From positions 1 through 60,756 of the forward strand of contig JAHCBA010000040.1 in NCBI GenBank assembly GCA_019634625.1: a DNA stretch of 60,756 nucleotides, in the 5' to 3' direction. How positions within the stretch are numbered: position 1 is the first letter of the stretch; each line of letters opens with the position of its first letter. Both the position numbers and the translations under genes were made by a program. Source of the DNA: Verrucomicrobiia bacterium (GTDB lineage Bacteria; Verrucomicrobiota; Verrucomicrobiia; Limisphaerales; CAIMTB01). This document shows, in pieces, positions 9,358-18,135 of the stretch. The notes below the pieces were generated by a model, which saw nothing but the letters and a program-made list of their open reading frames with translations, had not been told where the DNA came from and searched no databases.

Positions 9358-10539
9358 ATGGCTGAGCGACTCGACCAGATTTTCGTGACCCTGCTGCACG
9401 GGGTGGCCGGGTGGTTTCCGGAGCCGTTGCGGGGGACGGTGACGTTGGTGTTGAGTTTGGGGGCGATGGCGGGGGCGTTCGGGCTGTTGTTCGGGTTGGT
9501 GACGGTGATCGAGCGGAAGGCGATCGCGCGGATGCAGAACCGGCTGGGGCCGAACCGGGTGGGGCCTTACGGGTTTTTTCAGTTCGTGGCGGACGGCATC
9601 AAGACGCTGACCAAGGAGAACATCGTCCCGAAGACGGCGGACCGGGTGGTCTTTTTCCTGGCGCCGCTGGCGCTGCTGGTGCCGGTGTGGCTGACGTTCC
9701 TGGTGCTGCCATTCGGCCGGAACATGGTGATTCTGGATCTGGATGCGGGGCTGCTGTTCTTCTTTGCGGCGGGGGCATCGACGGAGCTGGCGGTGTTCAT
9801 GGCGGGGTGGGCGAGCCGGAACAAGTACTCGTTGCTGGGGGCGATGCGGGCGATCGCGCAGATGTTGAGTTACGAGGTGCCTTTCATCCTTTCGACGGTG
9901 GGGGTGATCATGGTGGCGGGCTCGCTGTCGACGGTGCGGATTGTGGAGGCGCAGGCGGCCGGGGCGGGGGAATGGCTGGCGAACTGGAATGTGTTCACGC
10001 CGTGGGGACTGGCGGCGTTCCTGGTGTTCCTGCTGGCGGCGTTTGCGGAGTCGAACCGGTCGCCGTTCGATCTGCCGGAGGGGGAGTCGGAGATTGTGGC
10101 GGGGTATTTCATCGAGTATTCGGGGTTCAAGTTCGCGATCTTCTTCATGGCCGAGTACCTGGGGATGTTCGCCAGCAGTGCGATGGCGGTGACGTTGTTT
10201 CTGGGGGGGTGGACAGCGCCGGTGTCGTTCCTGGAGTGGGTGCCGTCGTGGATGTGGTTTTTCGGGAAGCTGGGGGTGTTGATCGCGCTGTTCATCTGGG
10301 TGCGGGGCACGACGCCACGGCTGCGGATGGATCAACTGATGGACTTTGCGTGGAAGTTCATGCTGCCACTGGCGCTGGTGATCCTGCCGGTGGTGGTGGT
10401 GTGGGATGTGCTGGGGCGCGGATGGCTGGGCTGGCTGGTGTGCGGCCCGATCCTGGCGGCGGCGTATGTGCTGCTGGGCCGGGCCCTGGCGGGGCGGCGC
10501 CGGGTGCGTCCGCGAACGTACCGGTACGCGACCGGCTGA
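9358..10539 (+). CDS. nuoH: NADH-quinone oxidoreductase subunit H
   Basis: NuoH is the membrane subunit that connects the quinone-reduction chamber of respiratory complex I to the antiporter-like pumps. The 393-aa product shows the family signatures MQNRLGPNRVGPYG (residues 59-72) and the acidic quinone-chamber loop SPFDLPEGESEIVAGYF (near residue 235), with about eight membrane helices. I start at the ATG at 9358 because the family N terminus begins there; the frame is open back to 9271 with Arg-rich, unlikely sequence. It is first in a compact operon. In the usual order nuoI follows nuoH, but here nuoJ starts 4 bp after the stop, so nuoI and all peripheral-arm genes must be elsewhere if present. 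Confidence 0.93.
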   Translation: MAERLDQIFVTLLHGVAGWFPEPLRGTVTLVLSLGAMAGAFGLLFGLVTVIERKAIARMQNRLGPNRVGPYGFFQFVADGIKTLTKENIVPKTADRVVFFLAPLALLVPVWLTFLVLPFGRNMVILDLDAGLLFFFAAGASTELAVFMAGWASRNKYSLLGAMRAIAQMLSYEVPFILSTVGVIMVAGSLSTVRIVEAQAAGAGEWLANWNVFTPWGLAAFLVFLLAAFAESNRSPFDLPEGESEIVAGYFIEYSGFKFAIFFMAEYLGMFASSAMAVTLFLGGWTAPVSFLEWVPSWMWFFGKLGVLIALFIWVRGTTPRLRMDQLMDFAWKFMLPLALVILPVVVVWDVLGRGWLGWLVCGPILAAAYVLLGRALAGRRRVRPRTYRYATG

Positions 10540-10543
10540 ACCG

Positions 10544-11065
10544 ATGAGCCCGCTCTTCTATCTGCTGGCGGCGATGACCCTGGGGGGGGCGGTGGCGGCG
10601 ATGACCCTGCGCAACCCGGTGCATTGCGCGCTGTGCCTGGTGGTGACGTTTGTGGGGCTGGCGGGGGTGTTTCTCGGGTTGGGCGCCGAGTTTCTCGGGC
10701 TGGCGCAGGTGCTGGTTTATGTCGGGGCGGTGGCGATTCTGCTGGTGTTCGTGCTGCTGCTCACCCGGAGCGAAGATGGCGAGACGCCGTCGCGATGGCA
10801 GGAAGGCTGGCGCTGGGGTGCGGCGGGGGGGGTGGCGGTGACCCTGGTGCTGGTGGCGGTGGTGCTGCGTCCGGGACTGGCGGTGCGGGAGGTCCCGGCC
10901 GAGCGGCCAGGGGTGGTGGATCTGGGGGAGGCGCTGATGACGGACTACGTGCTGCCGCTGCAGGTGGTCGGGGTCCTGTTGACGGCGTCGATGATCGGCG
11001 CGGCGATTATTGCGTTGAGGCCGAGGGGTGGAGGCGCGGGACGCCGGGACGGGAGGGACGGATGA
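10544..11065 (+). CDS. nuoJ: NADH-quinone oxidoreductase subunit J
   Basis: A 173-aa protein with five predicted membrane helices, including the characteristic EFLGLAQVLVYVGAVAILLVF helix, whose pi-bulge region takes part in coupling in complex I. The length is normal for NuoJ. The start at ATG 10544 lies 4 bp after the nuoH stop, and the stop overlaps the nuoK start (ATGA), so translation is probably coupled. The C terminus ends in a Gly/Arg-rich tail. Confidence 0.92.
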   Translation: MSPLFYLLAAMTLGGAVAAMTLRNPVHCALCLVVTFVGLAGVFLGLGAEFLGLAQVLVYVGAVAILLVFVLLLTRSEDGETPSRWQEGWRWGAAGGVAVTLVLVAVVLRPGLAVREVPAERPGVVDLGEALMTDYVLPLQVVGVLLTASMIGAAIIALRPRGGGAGRRDGRDG

Positions 11066-11373
11066 ACCCGATCGTGCCGCATCTGGTGCTGGCGGTGCTG
11101 TTGTTTGCGATCGGGATGACGGGAGCGCTGCTGCGGCGGAACGCGATTCTCACGCTGGTGGGGATCGAGTTGATGCTGAACGGGGCGAATTTGAGCTTTG
11201 TGGTGTTCTGGCGGTTTGGTCCGCATCCGGACCCGCACACGGGGGTGATGTTTGCGTTGTTTTCGATTGCGGTGGCGGCGGCCGAGGCGGCGGTGGGACT
11301 GGCGTTGATCATCGCCTTGTTCCGGCATCGCCGGACGACGGCGCTGGAGATGGCGGACAGCATGCGAGGCTGA
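11062..11373 (+). CDS. nuoK: NADH-quinone oxidoreductase subunit K
   Basis: A 103-aa subunit with three membrane helices. It keeps the buried glutamates of the proton path: one in LVGIELMLNGANLSF and one in AVAAAEAAVGLALII. Length matches the family (about 100 aa). It overlaps nuoJ by 4 bp at its start and abuts nuoL with no gap. Confidence 0.93.
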   Translation: MNPIVPHLVLAVLLFAIGMTGALLRRNAILTLVGIELMLNGANLSFVVFWRFGPHPDPHTGVMFALFSIAVAAAEAAVGLALIIALFRHRRTTALEMADSMRG

Positions 11374-13413
11374 ATGAACGGGACGGCGAGCCATGTGATG
11401 TGGATACCGCTGCTGCCGCTGGTGGCGGCGGCGGCGATCGCGCTGATGCCGCGTCGGATGACGCGGTGGGCGATGGGACTGGCGATCGGGTCGATGGTGG
11501 GCGCGCTGGTGCTGTCGGTGGCGGCGCTGGTGGGGACGCTGGGCTGGGAATCGGCGGGTCCGAGGTTCACGAACGTGCCGTGGTTTCCGGTGGGGAGCGG
11601 TCAGGTGTCGCTGGGGATCCTGTTGGATCCGCTGGCGGCGATCATGCTGACGATGGTGAGCGGGGTGGGGCTGGCGATCTTCGTGTTCAGCGTCGGGTAC
11701 ATGGCGCACGACGACAACGCGACGCGGTTCTTTGGATTTCTGGCGTTGTTTGCGGCGGCGATGCTGGGGCTGGTGATCGCCAACAGCCTGCTGCTGCTGT
11801 TCCTGTGCTGGGAGTTGATGGGGCTGGCCTCGTACCTGCTGATCGGGTTCTGGTTCCAGCGCCCGGCGGCGGCGGCGGCGGCGAAGAAGGCGTTCATCGT
11901 GACGCGGATCGGGGATTTGGGATTGTTTCTCGGGATGCTGTGGTGGTTCCACGAGGCGGGGACCCTGTTGTTTTATGATGGGGGCGAAGGCTGCCTGGAG
12001 GGTCCGGCGCTGGCGGGGATGACGGCGACGATGGTGACGGGGTCGTTGAGCGTGGCGACGGCGGTGGCGCTGCTGTTGTTTGTCGGGGCCATCGGGAAGT
12101 CCGGGCAGGTGCCGCTGCATGTGTGGTTGCCGGACGCCATGGAAGGGCCGACGCCGGTGAGTGCGTTGATCCATGCGGCGACCATGGTGGCGGCCGGGGT
12201 GTTCCTGATGGCGCGGGTGTATCCGCTGATGACGGGCGGTCTGGGGGTGACGCTGGGGGATGGGGGGGATGCGGCGTTGGTGGCGATCACCTGGGTGGGG
12301 GCGGTGACGGCATTTTTCGCGGCGTTGGTGGCGGTGGGGCAGAGCGATCTGAAGCGGATCCTGGCGTATTCCACGGTGTCGCAGCTTGGCTACATGTTCG
12401 TGGGGTTGGGGACCGGCGGGGTGGGGGTGGCGATGTTCCACCTGGTGACCCATGCGGTGTTCAAGTCGCTGCTGTTCCTGGGGGCCGGATCGGTGATCCA
12501 CGGGTGCGGGGACGAGCAGGACATCCGGCGGATGGGCGGGTTGCGGCGGTGGATGCCGGTGACCTTTGCGACCTATGCGGTGGGGATGATGGCACTGGCC
12601 GGGGTGCCGCTGTTCTTCTCGGGGTTCTGGAGCAAGGACGAGATCCTCCACGAGGCGTGGCTGTGGGAGCCGAGCCGATGGCCGTTTGTGCTGGGATTGG
12701 CCGGGGCGGTGCTGACTGCGTTTTACATGACCCGTCAGGTGGCGACGGTGTTTTTCGGGCCGTACCGGGGCGGGGGAACGGCGGTGCATGAGAGTCCGGG
12801 GGTCATGACCGTGCCGCTGGTGGCGCTGGCGGTGGGGGCGGTGGGGCTGGGATTTCTGGGAACGCCGGCGTGGCCGTGGTTCCAGGCGTATCTGGCGGGG
12901 AACCCGGTGGTGTTCGATGCGGGGCGGCTGGGGGAGGCGATCCCGCTGATGCTGGTCTCGACGGGGGTGGTGGCGGTGGGGATCGGGGCGGGGTGGTGGG
13001 CGTATGGGCGGACCCCGCGCCGCACGGTTGAGGCGGCGGATCCGCTGGAGGCGAGGGTGCCGCGGGTGTTCGGGGCATTGCGCGACCGGATGTGGGTGGA
13101 CGAGTTGTATGAGGTCACGTGGGTGCGGGGTCAGCGGTGGGTGGCGTCCGGGGTGGCGTGGCTGGACCGGTGGGTGATCGGCGGGTTGGTGGCGGGGACC
13201 GGGGCGCTTTTCCGGGGTGTGGCGGTGTTGGCGCGCTGGATGGACGAGAGGGGGGTGAATGCCGGGTTTGACGCGGGGTGCGCCGGGACGCGGCGGGGTG
13301 GCGCAGGCGTGTCACGGCTGCAGGGCGGCCGGGCGCAGCGGTATCTGAGTGCGATGGCGCTGGGAGGCGCGGTGCTGGTGGGGGTCCTGGTGTGGGGGTT
13401 GAGAACCGGATGA
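11374..13413 (+). CDS. nuoL: NADH-quinone oxidoreductase subunit L, with lengthened C-terminal lateral-helix region
   Basis: NuoL is the distal antiporter-like pump, whose long lateral helix runs along the membrane arm. The 679-aa protein keeps the TM5 glutamate (FLCWELMGLASYLLIGFW) and the TM7 lysine in GAIGKSGQVPLHVWLPDAME, plus PTPVSALIHAATMVAAG. It is about 65 residues longer than E. coli NuoL (613 aa). Much of the excess falls before the last helix, where two 'D....V..G' type segments (WLDRWVIGGLVAG and MDERGVNAGFDAG) precede the usual LQGGRAQRYL. A longer lateral helix would be expected if an extra pump module is present, which fits the two nuoM genes downstream. Confidence 0.92.
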   Translation: MNGTASHVMWIPLLPLVAAAAIALMPRRMTRWAMGLAIGSMVGALVLSVAALVGTLGWESAGPRFTNVPWFPVGSGQVSLGILLDPLAAIMLTMVSGVGLAIFVFSVGYMAHDDNATRFFGFLALFAAAMLGLVIANSLLLLFLCWELMGLASYLLIGFWFQRPAAAAAAKKAFIVTRIGDLGLFLGMLWWFHEAGTLLFYDGGEGCLEGPALAGMTATMVTGSLSVATAVALLLFVGAIGKSGQVPLHVWLPDAMEGPTPVSALIHAATMVAAGVFLMARVYPLMTGGLGVTLGDGGDAALVAITWVGAVTAFFAALVAVGQSDLKRILAYSTVSQLGYMFVGLGTGGVGVAMFHLVTHAVFKSLLFLGAGSVIHGCGDEQDIRRMGGLRRWMPVTFATYAVGMMALAGVPLFFSGFWSKDEILHEAWLWEPSRWPFVLGLAGAVLTAFYMTRQVATVFFGPYRGGGTAVHESPGVMTVPLVALAVGAVGLGFLGTPAWPWFQAYLAGNPVVFDAGRLGEAIPLMLVSTGVVAVGIGAGWWAYGRTPRRTVEAADPLEARVPRVFGALRDRMWVDELYEVTWVRGQRWVASGVAWLDRWVIGGLVAGTGALFRGVAVLARWMDERGVNAGFDAGCAGTRRGGAGVSRLQGGRAQRYLSAMALGGAVLVGVLVWGLRTG

Positions 13414-13432
13414 AGGACAGGACGCACCCGCG

Positions 13433-14998
13433 ATGAATCTTCCGTGGCTCAGTCTGATGACGTTCGTCCCGCTGGCGGGGGCGGTGGTGGTGGTGTGGGC
13501 GGGTCGTGGCGGGGGTTGCGGCGCAGGGGGTGGCGGGAAGGCGCGGCTCCTGGCACTGGCTCTCCATGGGGTGGTGCTGGCGATGACCCTGCGGGTGGCG
13601 GCGGGCTACGAGGTGGACGGTGTGGGCATGCAATGGGTCGAGCGGCACGCCTGGGTGCCGTCGCTGGGGGTGGAGTATCACCTGGGGATCGACGGGCTGG
13701 GTTTGGTTGCGGTGCTGCTGGCGGCGGGGGTGCCGTTGCTGGCGGCCCTGGTTTCTGGACGGGCGGCGGCGGGGAGGGAAGGGTTGTACCATGCGCTGCT
13801 GCTGGTGTTGCAGGGGGGGCTGTTCGGGACGTTCACGGCGCTGAACTTCTTCCATTGGTTTCTGTTCTGGGAGGTCAGCCTGGTGCCGGCGTATTTCCTG
13901 GTGCGGCTGTTCGGGGGGGAAAGGGCGGGGGCGTCGGCCTTTCAATTCTTCGTGTACACCATGGTGGGGAGCGTGGCGCTGCTGCTGGCGTTTCTGGCGT
14001 TGCGGGCGGCGGGCGGGAGTTTTGATTTTCTGGAACTGGCGGCGATGGGGCGGTCGGGGGAGCTGGCGCGGGGATTGGCGGAGCGGGTGCCGTGGGCGGG
14101 GACGGGCGAGGGATTGGCGATGGTGGTGTTCGGCGGGGTGCTGCTGGGGTTTGCGGTGAAGGTGCCGTTGTGGCCGTTTCACACGTGGCTGCCCGACACC
14201 TACACGGCGGCGCCGGCGCCGGTGACGATGGTGCTGACGGGGGTGATGTCGAAGATGGGGGTGTACGGGCTGTTGCGACTGGGGCTGCCGATATTTCCGG
14301 ACCAGTTCCGGGCGGCGCAGGGGGTCTTGGTGGGGCTGGCGCTGGTGACGGTGGTGTGGCCGGCGCTGGCGGCGCTGGCACAGACGGATTTCAAGCGGGT
14401 GTTCGCCTATTCCTCGATCAACCACCTTGGGTACTGCCTGCTGGGGATGTTCGTGGTGACGCCGGGGGACTGGGGAGAACGGTGGGCGGACGGCGTGGCG
14501 GCGCCGGCGTTGAACGGGGTGCTGTTTCAGATCCTGAACCACGGATTGATTGCGGCCACGTTGTTTGCGTGTGTGGAGGTGTTCGAGCGGCGCACGGCGG
14601 GGCTGCGGGAGATGGACCGGTTTGGCGGGTTGCGCCGGGTGGCGCCGGTGTTCTGCGGGTTGATGGGGGTGGCGGTATTTGCGTCGCTGGGGTTGCCGGG
14701 GCTGAACGGCTTTGTGTCCGAGTTTTTGATCTTCAAGGGTGTGTTTTCGGCGGCGCCGTGGGTGGCGGCGGCGGGGTTGGTGGGGGTGCTGGCGACGGCG
14801 ATCTTCCTGGTGGGGATGATGGGACGGCTGTTCCACGGGCCGTTGGGGGCGGGGTGGGCGGGGTTTGCCGACCTGACGCTGGCCGAGCGGGTGCAATTGG
14901 GGATTCCGGTGGGGCTGATGCTGGTGCTGGGGGTGTTTCCGCACTGGATGTTGCGGCTGACCAATCCGACCGTGGGCCAGTTGATCGGGGGCCATTGA
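13433..14998 (+). CDS. nuoM: NADH-quinone oxidoreductase subunit M, first copy
   Basis: A 521-aa antiporter-like pump. Conserved charged residues are all present: the TM5 glutamate in FWEVSLVPAYFLVRLF, the TM7 lysine Lys243 in GFAVKVPLWPFHTWLPD, and the TM8 lysine in GVMSKMGVYGLLR. ATG 13433 lies 19 bp after the nuoL stop. It is followed without a gap by a second, clearly different nuoM, so this is a paralogous pair within one operon. Confidence 0.92.
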   Translation: MNLPWLSLMTFVPLAGAVVVVWAGRGGGCGAGGGGKARLLALALHGVVLAMTLRVAAGYEVDGVGMQWVERHAWVPSLGVEYHLGIDGLGLVAVLLAAGVPLLAALVSGRAAAGREGLYHALLLVLQGGLFGTFTALNFFHWFLFWEVSLVPAYFLVRLFGGERAGASAFQFFVYTMVGSVALLLAFLALRAAGGSFDFLELAAMGRSGELARGLAERVPWAGTGEGLAMVVFGGVLLGFAVKVPLWPFHTWLPDTYTAAPAPVTMVLTGVMSKMGVYGLLRLGLPIFPDQFRAAQGVLVGLALVTVVWPALAALAQTDFKRVFAYSSINHLGYCLLGMFVVTPGDWGERWADGVAAPALNGVLFQILNHGLIAATLFACVEVFERRTAGLREMDRFGGLRRVAPVFCGLMGVAVFASLGLPGLNGFVSEFLIFKGVFSAAPWVAAAGLVGVLATAIFLVGMMGRLFHGPLGAGWAGFADLTLAERVQLGIPVGLMLVLGVFPHWMLRLTNPTVGQLIGGH

Positions 14999-15001
14999 GT
15001 G

Positions 15002-16501
15002 ATGCTATTGACCTGGACCATCTGGATTTCGCTGATCGGGGCGGCGGCGACCACGGTGCTGGGGCGTGGGCGACCCGGGCTGGCGCGGGGCCTGGCGCTG
15101 GGGGTGTCGCTGGCGGGCCTGCTGCTGGCGGGCTGGGGGGCGTTGTCGATGGGGGTGCCGGACGGGGCGGTGACGCTGGCACGGGTGCCGTGGATTCCGG
15201 CGCTGGGGATCGAGTTCCACCTGGCGGCGGACGGGGTGAGTCTGGCGTTGCTGCTGTTGACCGGAGTGGCGGCGGTGGCCGGGGTGTTGTTTTCGTGGAA
15301 CGTCGAGCGCGGGGCGAACGCCTTTTTCGGGCTGTACCTGCTGTTGATCGGCGGGGTGTACGGGGTGTTTCTGAGCCAGGACCTGTTTCTGTTTTTCGCG
15401 TTCTACGAACTGGCCATCGTGCCGAAGTACTTCCTGATCGCGATCTGGGGATCGACCCGACGGGAGTACGGGGCGATGAAGCTGGCGCTGTATTCGTTTG
15501 TGGGGAGCGCCATGGTGCTGGTGGGGATTCTTGCGATCTATGTGGCGGCGGGGCAGCAGACCTTCGACCTGGTGCGGTTGTCCGAGGCGGGATTGACCGC
15601 GGCGTTTCAGGGGTGGGCGTTTCCCCTTGTGTTCGTGGGGTTCGCGATTCTGGCGGGGTTGTGGCCGTTCCACACGTGGGCGCCGACGGGGCATGTGGCG
15701 GCGCCGACGGCGGCGTCGATGCTGCTGGCCGGGGTGGTGATGAAGCTGGGGGCGTATGGGGCATTGCGGGTGGCCATGGCGCTGATGCCGGAGGGGGCGC
15801 GGCTGTGGGGGCCGGCGGTGGCGACGCTGGCGGTGGTGGGGATTGTCTATGCGGCGCTGGTGGCGCTGGTGGAACGGGATTTCAAGTTCGTGATCGGGTA
15901 TTCGAGTGTGAGCCACATGGGGTTTGTGCTGCTGGGACTGGCGGCGGCCACGCCGCGGGGGATGTCGGGGGCGGTGTTGCAGATGGTGTCGCACGGGGTG
16001 ATTGCCGGGCTGCTGTTCGGGGTGGTGGGGCGGATGGTGTATGACCGGACGCACACGCGGGAGCTGAGTGTGCTGGAGGGGTTGCGGCTGGCGCGGGCGC
16101 TGCCGTTTGCGGCGGTGACCTTCACCCTGGCGAGCGTGGCGTCGATGGGGCTGCCCGGGTTCAGCGGGTTTGTGGCCGAACTGCAGGTGCTGATGGGGAC
16201 GTGGCAGGCCTATCCGTGGGCGGCGATGGCGGCGGGCCTGGGTGTGGTGCTGTCGGTGGCCTTCACGCTGCGGGTGCTGCAGCGGGCGTTTTTCGGGGAG
16301 TTGGGCGCGGCTGGGGACGTCGGTGGGGGCGGGATGGAGCCGATGCCGCCGATCACCTGGGCGGAGGGGGTTGGGGCGGTGCTGCTGTTGGGGACGAGCC
16401 TGGCGATCGGGCTGTTTCCGCAGGGCTGGATTGCGCGCATTGACGCCGGGCTGGCGTCGCCGGTGTTCGGGGCGCTGCGAACGACGATGGGGTGGCCATG
16501 A
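15002..16501 (+). CDS. nuoM: NADH-quinone oxidoreductase subunit M, second copy lacking the TM7 lysine
   Basis: A 499-aa NuoM paralogue. It keeps the TM5 glutamate (FAFYELAIVPKYFLIAIW) and the TM8 lysine (AGVVMKLGAYGALR). At the TM7 position where the first copy has Lys243, this copy has Leu217 (GFAILAGLWPFHTWAP). ATG 15002 follows a GTG at 14999 that directly abuts the previous stop; either could start translation. The C terminus overlaps nuoN (ATGA). Sequence identity with the first copy looks moderate, so the duplication is old. The pairing of two nuoM genes is the hallmark of the '2M' complex I variant described in some bacteria. Confidence 0.9.
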   Translation: MLLTWTIWISLIGAAATTVLGRGRPGLARGLALGVSLAGLLLAGWGALSMGVPDGAVTLARVPWIPALGIEFHLAADGVSLALLLLTGVAAVAGVLFSWNVERGANAFFGLYLLLIGGVYGVFLSQDLFLFFAFYELAIVPKYFLIAIWGSTRREYGAMKLALYSFVGSAMVLVGILAIYVAAGQQTFDLVRLSEAGLTAAFQGWAFPLVFVGFAILAGLWPFHTWAPTGHVAAPTAASMLLAGVVMKLGAYGALRVAMALMPEGARLWGPAVATLAVVGIVYAALVALVERDFKFVIGYSSVSHMGFVLLGLAAATPRGMSGAVLQMVSHGVIAGLLFGVVGRMVYDRTHTRELSVLEGLRLARALPFAAVTFTLASVASMGLPGFSGFVAELQVLMGTWQAYPWAAMAAGLGVVLSVAFTLRVLQRAFFGELGAAGDVGGGGMEPMPPITWAEGVGAVLLLGTSLAIGLFPQGWIARIDAGLASPVFGALRTTMGWP

Positions 16502-18009
16502 ATTACCTCGAACTGGGGCGACTGGCGGTTCCGGAGGCGCTGTTGGTGGTGACGGCGCTGGTGGCGCTGGGCGTGGATCTGGCCGGGCGGCCGGGGGGGG
16601 AGGGGCCGGGCGACGAGGGGGCTTGGGAACGGCGGGCGGGGCGGGTCCTGGGCATCGGTGTGGCGGGGTGCGTGCTGACGCTGGGCTGGCTGGTGGCGAT
16701 GCGCCCCGAGGGGGCGTTGCCCGGGGGGATGTTTGTGAGCGACGCCGTGACGCGCTGGGTGCGGGCGGCGCTGGTGAGCCTGACCGCGGGGACACTGTTG
16801 TTGTCGTGGCGGATGCGGTTCACGCCGCACGTGGGGGAATACGTGACGGTGGTGCTGCTGGGGACGGTGGGGATGATGTGGGTGGCGGCTGCGGAGAACG
16901 TGCTGATGCTGTTCCTGGGGCTCGAGCTGGCGAGCCTCTCGTTGTACATCCTGACCGCCTTCGACAAGCGGGATCCGGCGTCCACGGAAGCGGGGTTGAA
17001 GTATTTCCTGTTCGGGGGGATGGCCGGGGCGTTTCTGCTGCTGGGGTTGAGTTTCCTGTACGGGGCGACGGGGGCGATCGAGTTCCGGGCGATGGCGGCG
17101 GGGCTGGCCGGGGCGGGAGACTCGCCGCTGGCGCTGGCGGGGCTGGCGCTGGTGCTGGTGGGGTTGGGGTTCAAGGTGGCGGCTGCGCCGTTCCATTTCT
17201 GGGCGCCCGACGCCTACCAGGGGGCGCCGACGCCGGCGGCGGGATTGATGGCGGCGGGGGCGAAGGTGGCGGCGCTGTTCATTCTGGCGAAGTTCGCGGT
17301 GGTGGGGCTGGGCACGCTGGCCGGGGACGGGAGCTGGGCGGGGTTGCGGGCGGGATGGGCTCCGCTGCTGGGTCTGGTGGCGGCGGTCTCGATGGTCTGG
17401 GGGAACCTGGCGGCGCTGGCGCAACGGAACGTGAAGCGTCTGCTGGCCTATTCGGCGGTGGCCCATGCGGGGTACGCGCTGGTGGGTGTGATGGGAGGGG
17501 GCGCCGAAGCGGTGGCGGCGGTGACGTTCCATGCCGTCACCTACGCGCTGACCACGCTCGGGGCGTTTGGCGTGGTGGGGTTGGTGGAGAAGGCGGCGGG
17601 CGGTTCGGAATTCGGGCACTTCGCGGGTCTGGCCCGGAGGGCACCGGGGCTGGCGTTGTGCCTGGCGGTGTTCGTGCTTTCGCTGGCGGGGATTCCTCCG
17701 CTGGTGGGATTCTTCGGGAAGTTCTACCTGTTCGCGACGGCCCTTGGGGGTGGGGACGGCGGCATGGGGCTGCTGTGGCTGGTGGCGCTGGGCGCGGCGA
17801 CCACGTGCGTGTCGTTTTACTACTACCTGCGGCTGTTGAAGGAGGTCTTCGTCAGCGAGCCGGGGACGGCCGGGTGGGAGGGTATGGCGGGAGGCGGGGT
17901 GGAACGTTGGACCGTAGGGGCGGCGGCGACGGGGGTGGTGGCGGCCGGTTGCCTGCCGGCGGTGCTGCTGGAACCGCTGCGGGTGGGGTTGGTGGCGCTG
18001 GGGCTTTGA
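16498..18009 (+). CDS. nuoN: NADH-quinone oxidoreductase subunit N
   Basis: A 503-aa antiporter-like pump adjacent to NuoK in the complex. It keeps the TM5 glutamate (FLGLELASLSLYIL) and lysines in GLGFKVAAAPFHFWAPDAYQ and AAGAKVAALFILAK. ATG 16498 overlaps the stop of the second nuoM. This is the last gene of the nuo cluster; the following gene starts 126 bp downstream and is unrelated. Confidence 0.92.
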   Translation: MNYLELGRLAVPEALLVVTALVALGVDLAGRPGGEGPGDEGAWERRAGRVLGIGVAGCVLTLGWLVAMRPEGALPGGMFVSDAVTRWVRAALVSLTAGTLLLSWRMRFTPHVGEYVTVVLLGTVGMMWVAAAENVLMLFLGLELASLSLYILTAFDKRDPASTEAGLKYFLFGGMAGAFLLLGLSFLYGATGAIEFRAMAAGLAGAGDSPLALAGLALVLVGLGFKVAAAPFHFWAPDAYQGAPTPAAGLMAAGAKVAALFILAKFAVVGLGTLAGDGSWAGLRAGWAPLLGLVAAVSMVWGNLAALAQRNVKRLLAYSAVAHAGYALVGVMGGGAEAVAAVTFHAVTYALTTLGAFGVVGLVEKAAGGSEFGHFAGLARRAPGLALCLAVFVLSLAGIPPLVGFFGKFYLFATALGGGDGGMGLLWLVALGAATTCVSFYYYLRLLKEVFVSEPGTAGWEGMAGGGVERWTVGAAATGVVAAGCLPAVLLEPLRVGLVALGL

Positions 18010-18135
18010 GGGGGGACGTTGACTGGGTTCAGCCGAGCAGGTCGGCGACGGCGATGTGAAGTCCGGGGAGATGGACCGTCCGATTGGGCTTGCGCTCGGC
18101 GGGGCGTTGGAGAAGTTGCGGCCCGGTTTTTCGTC

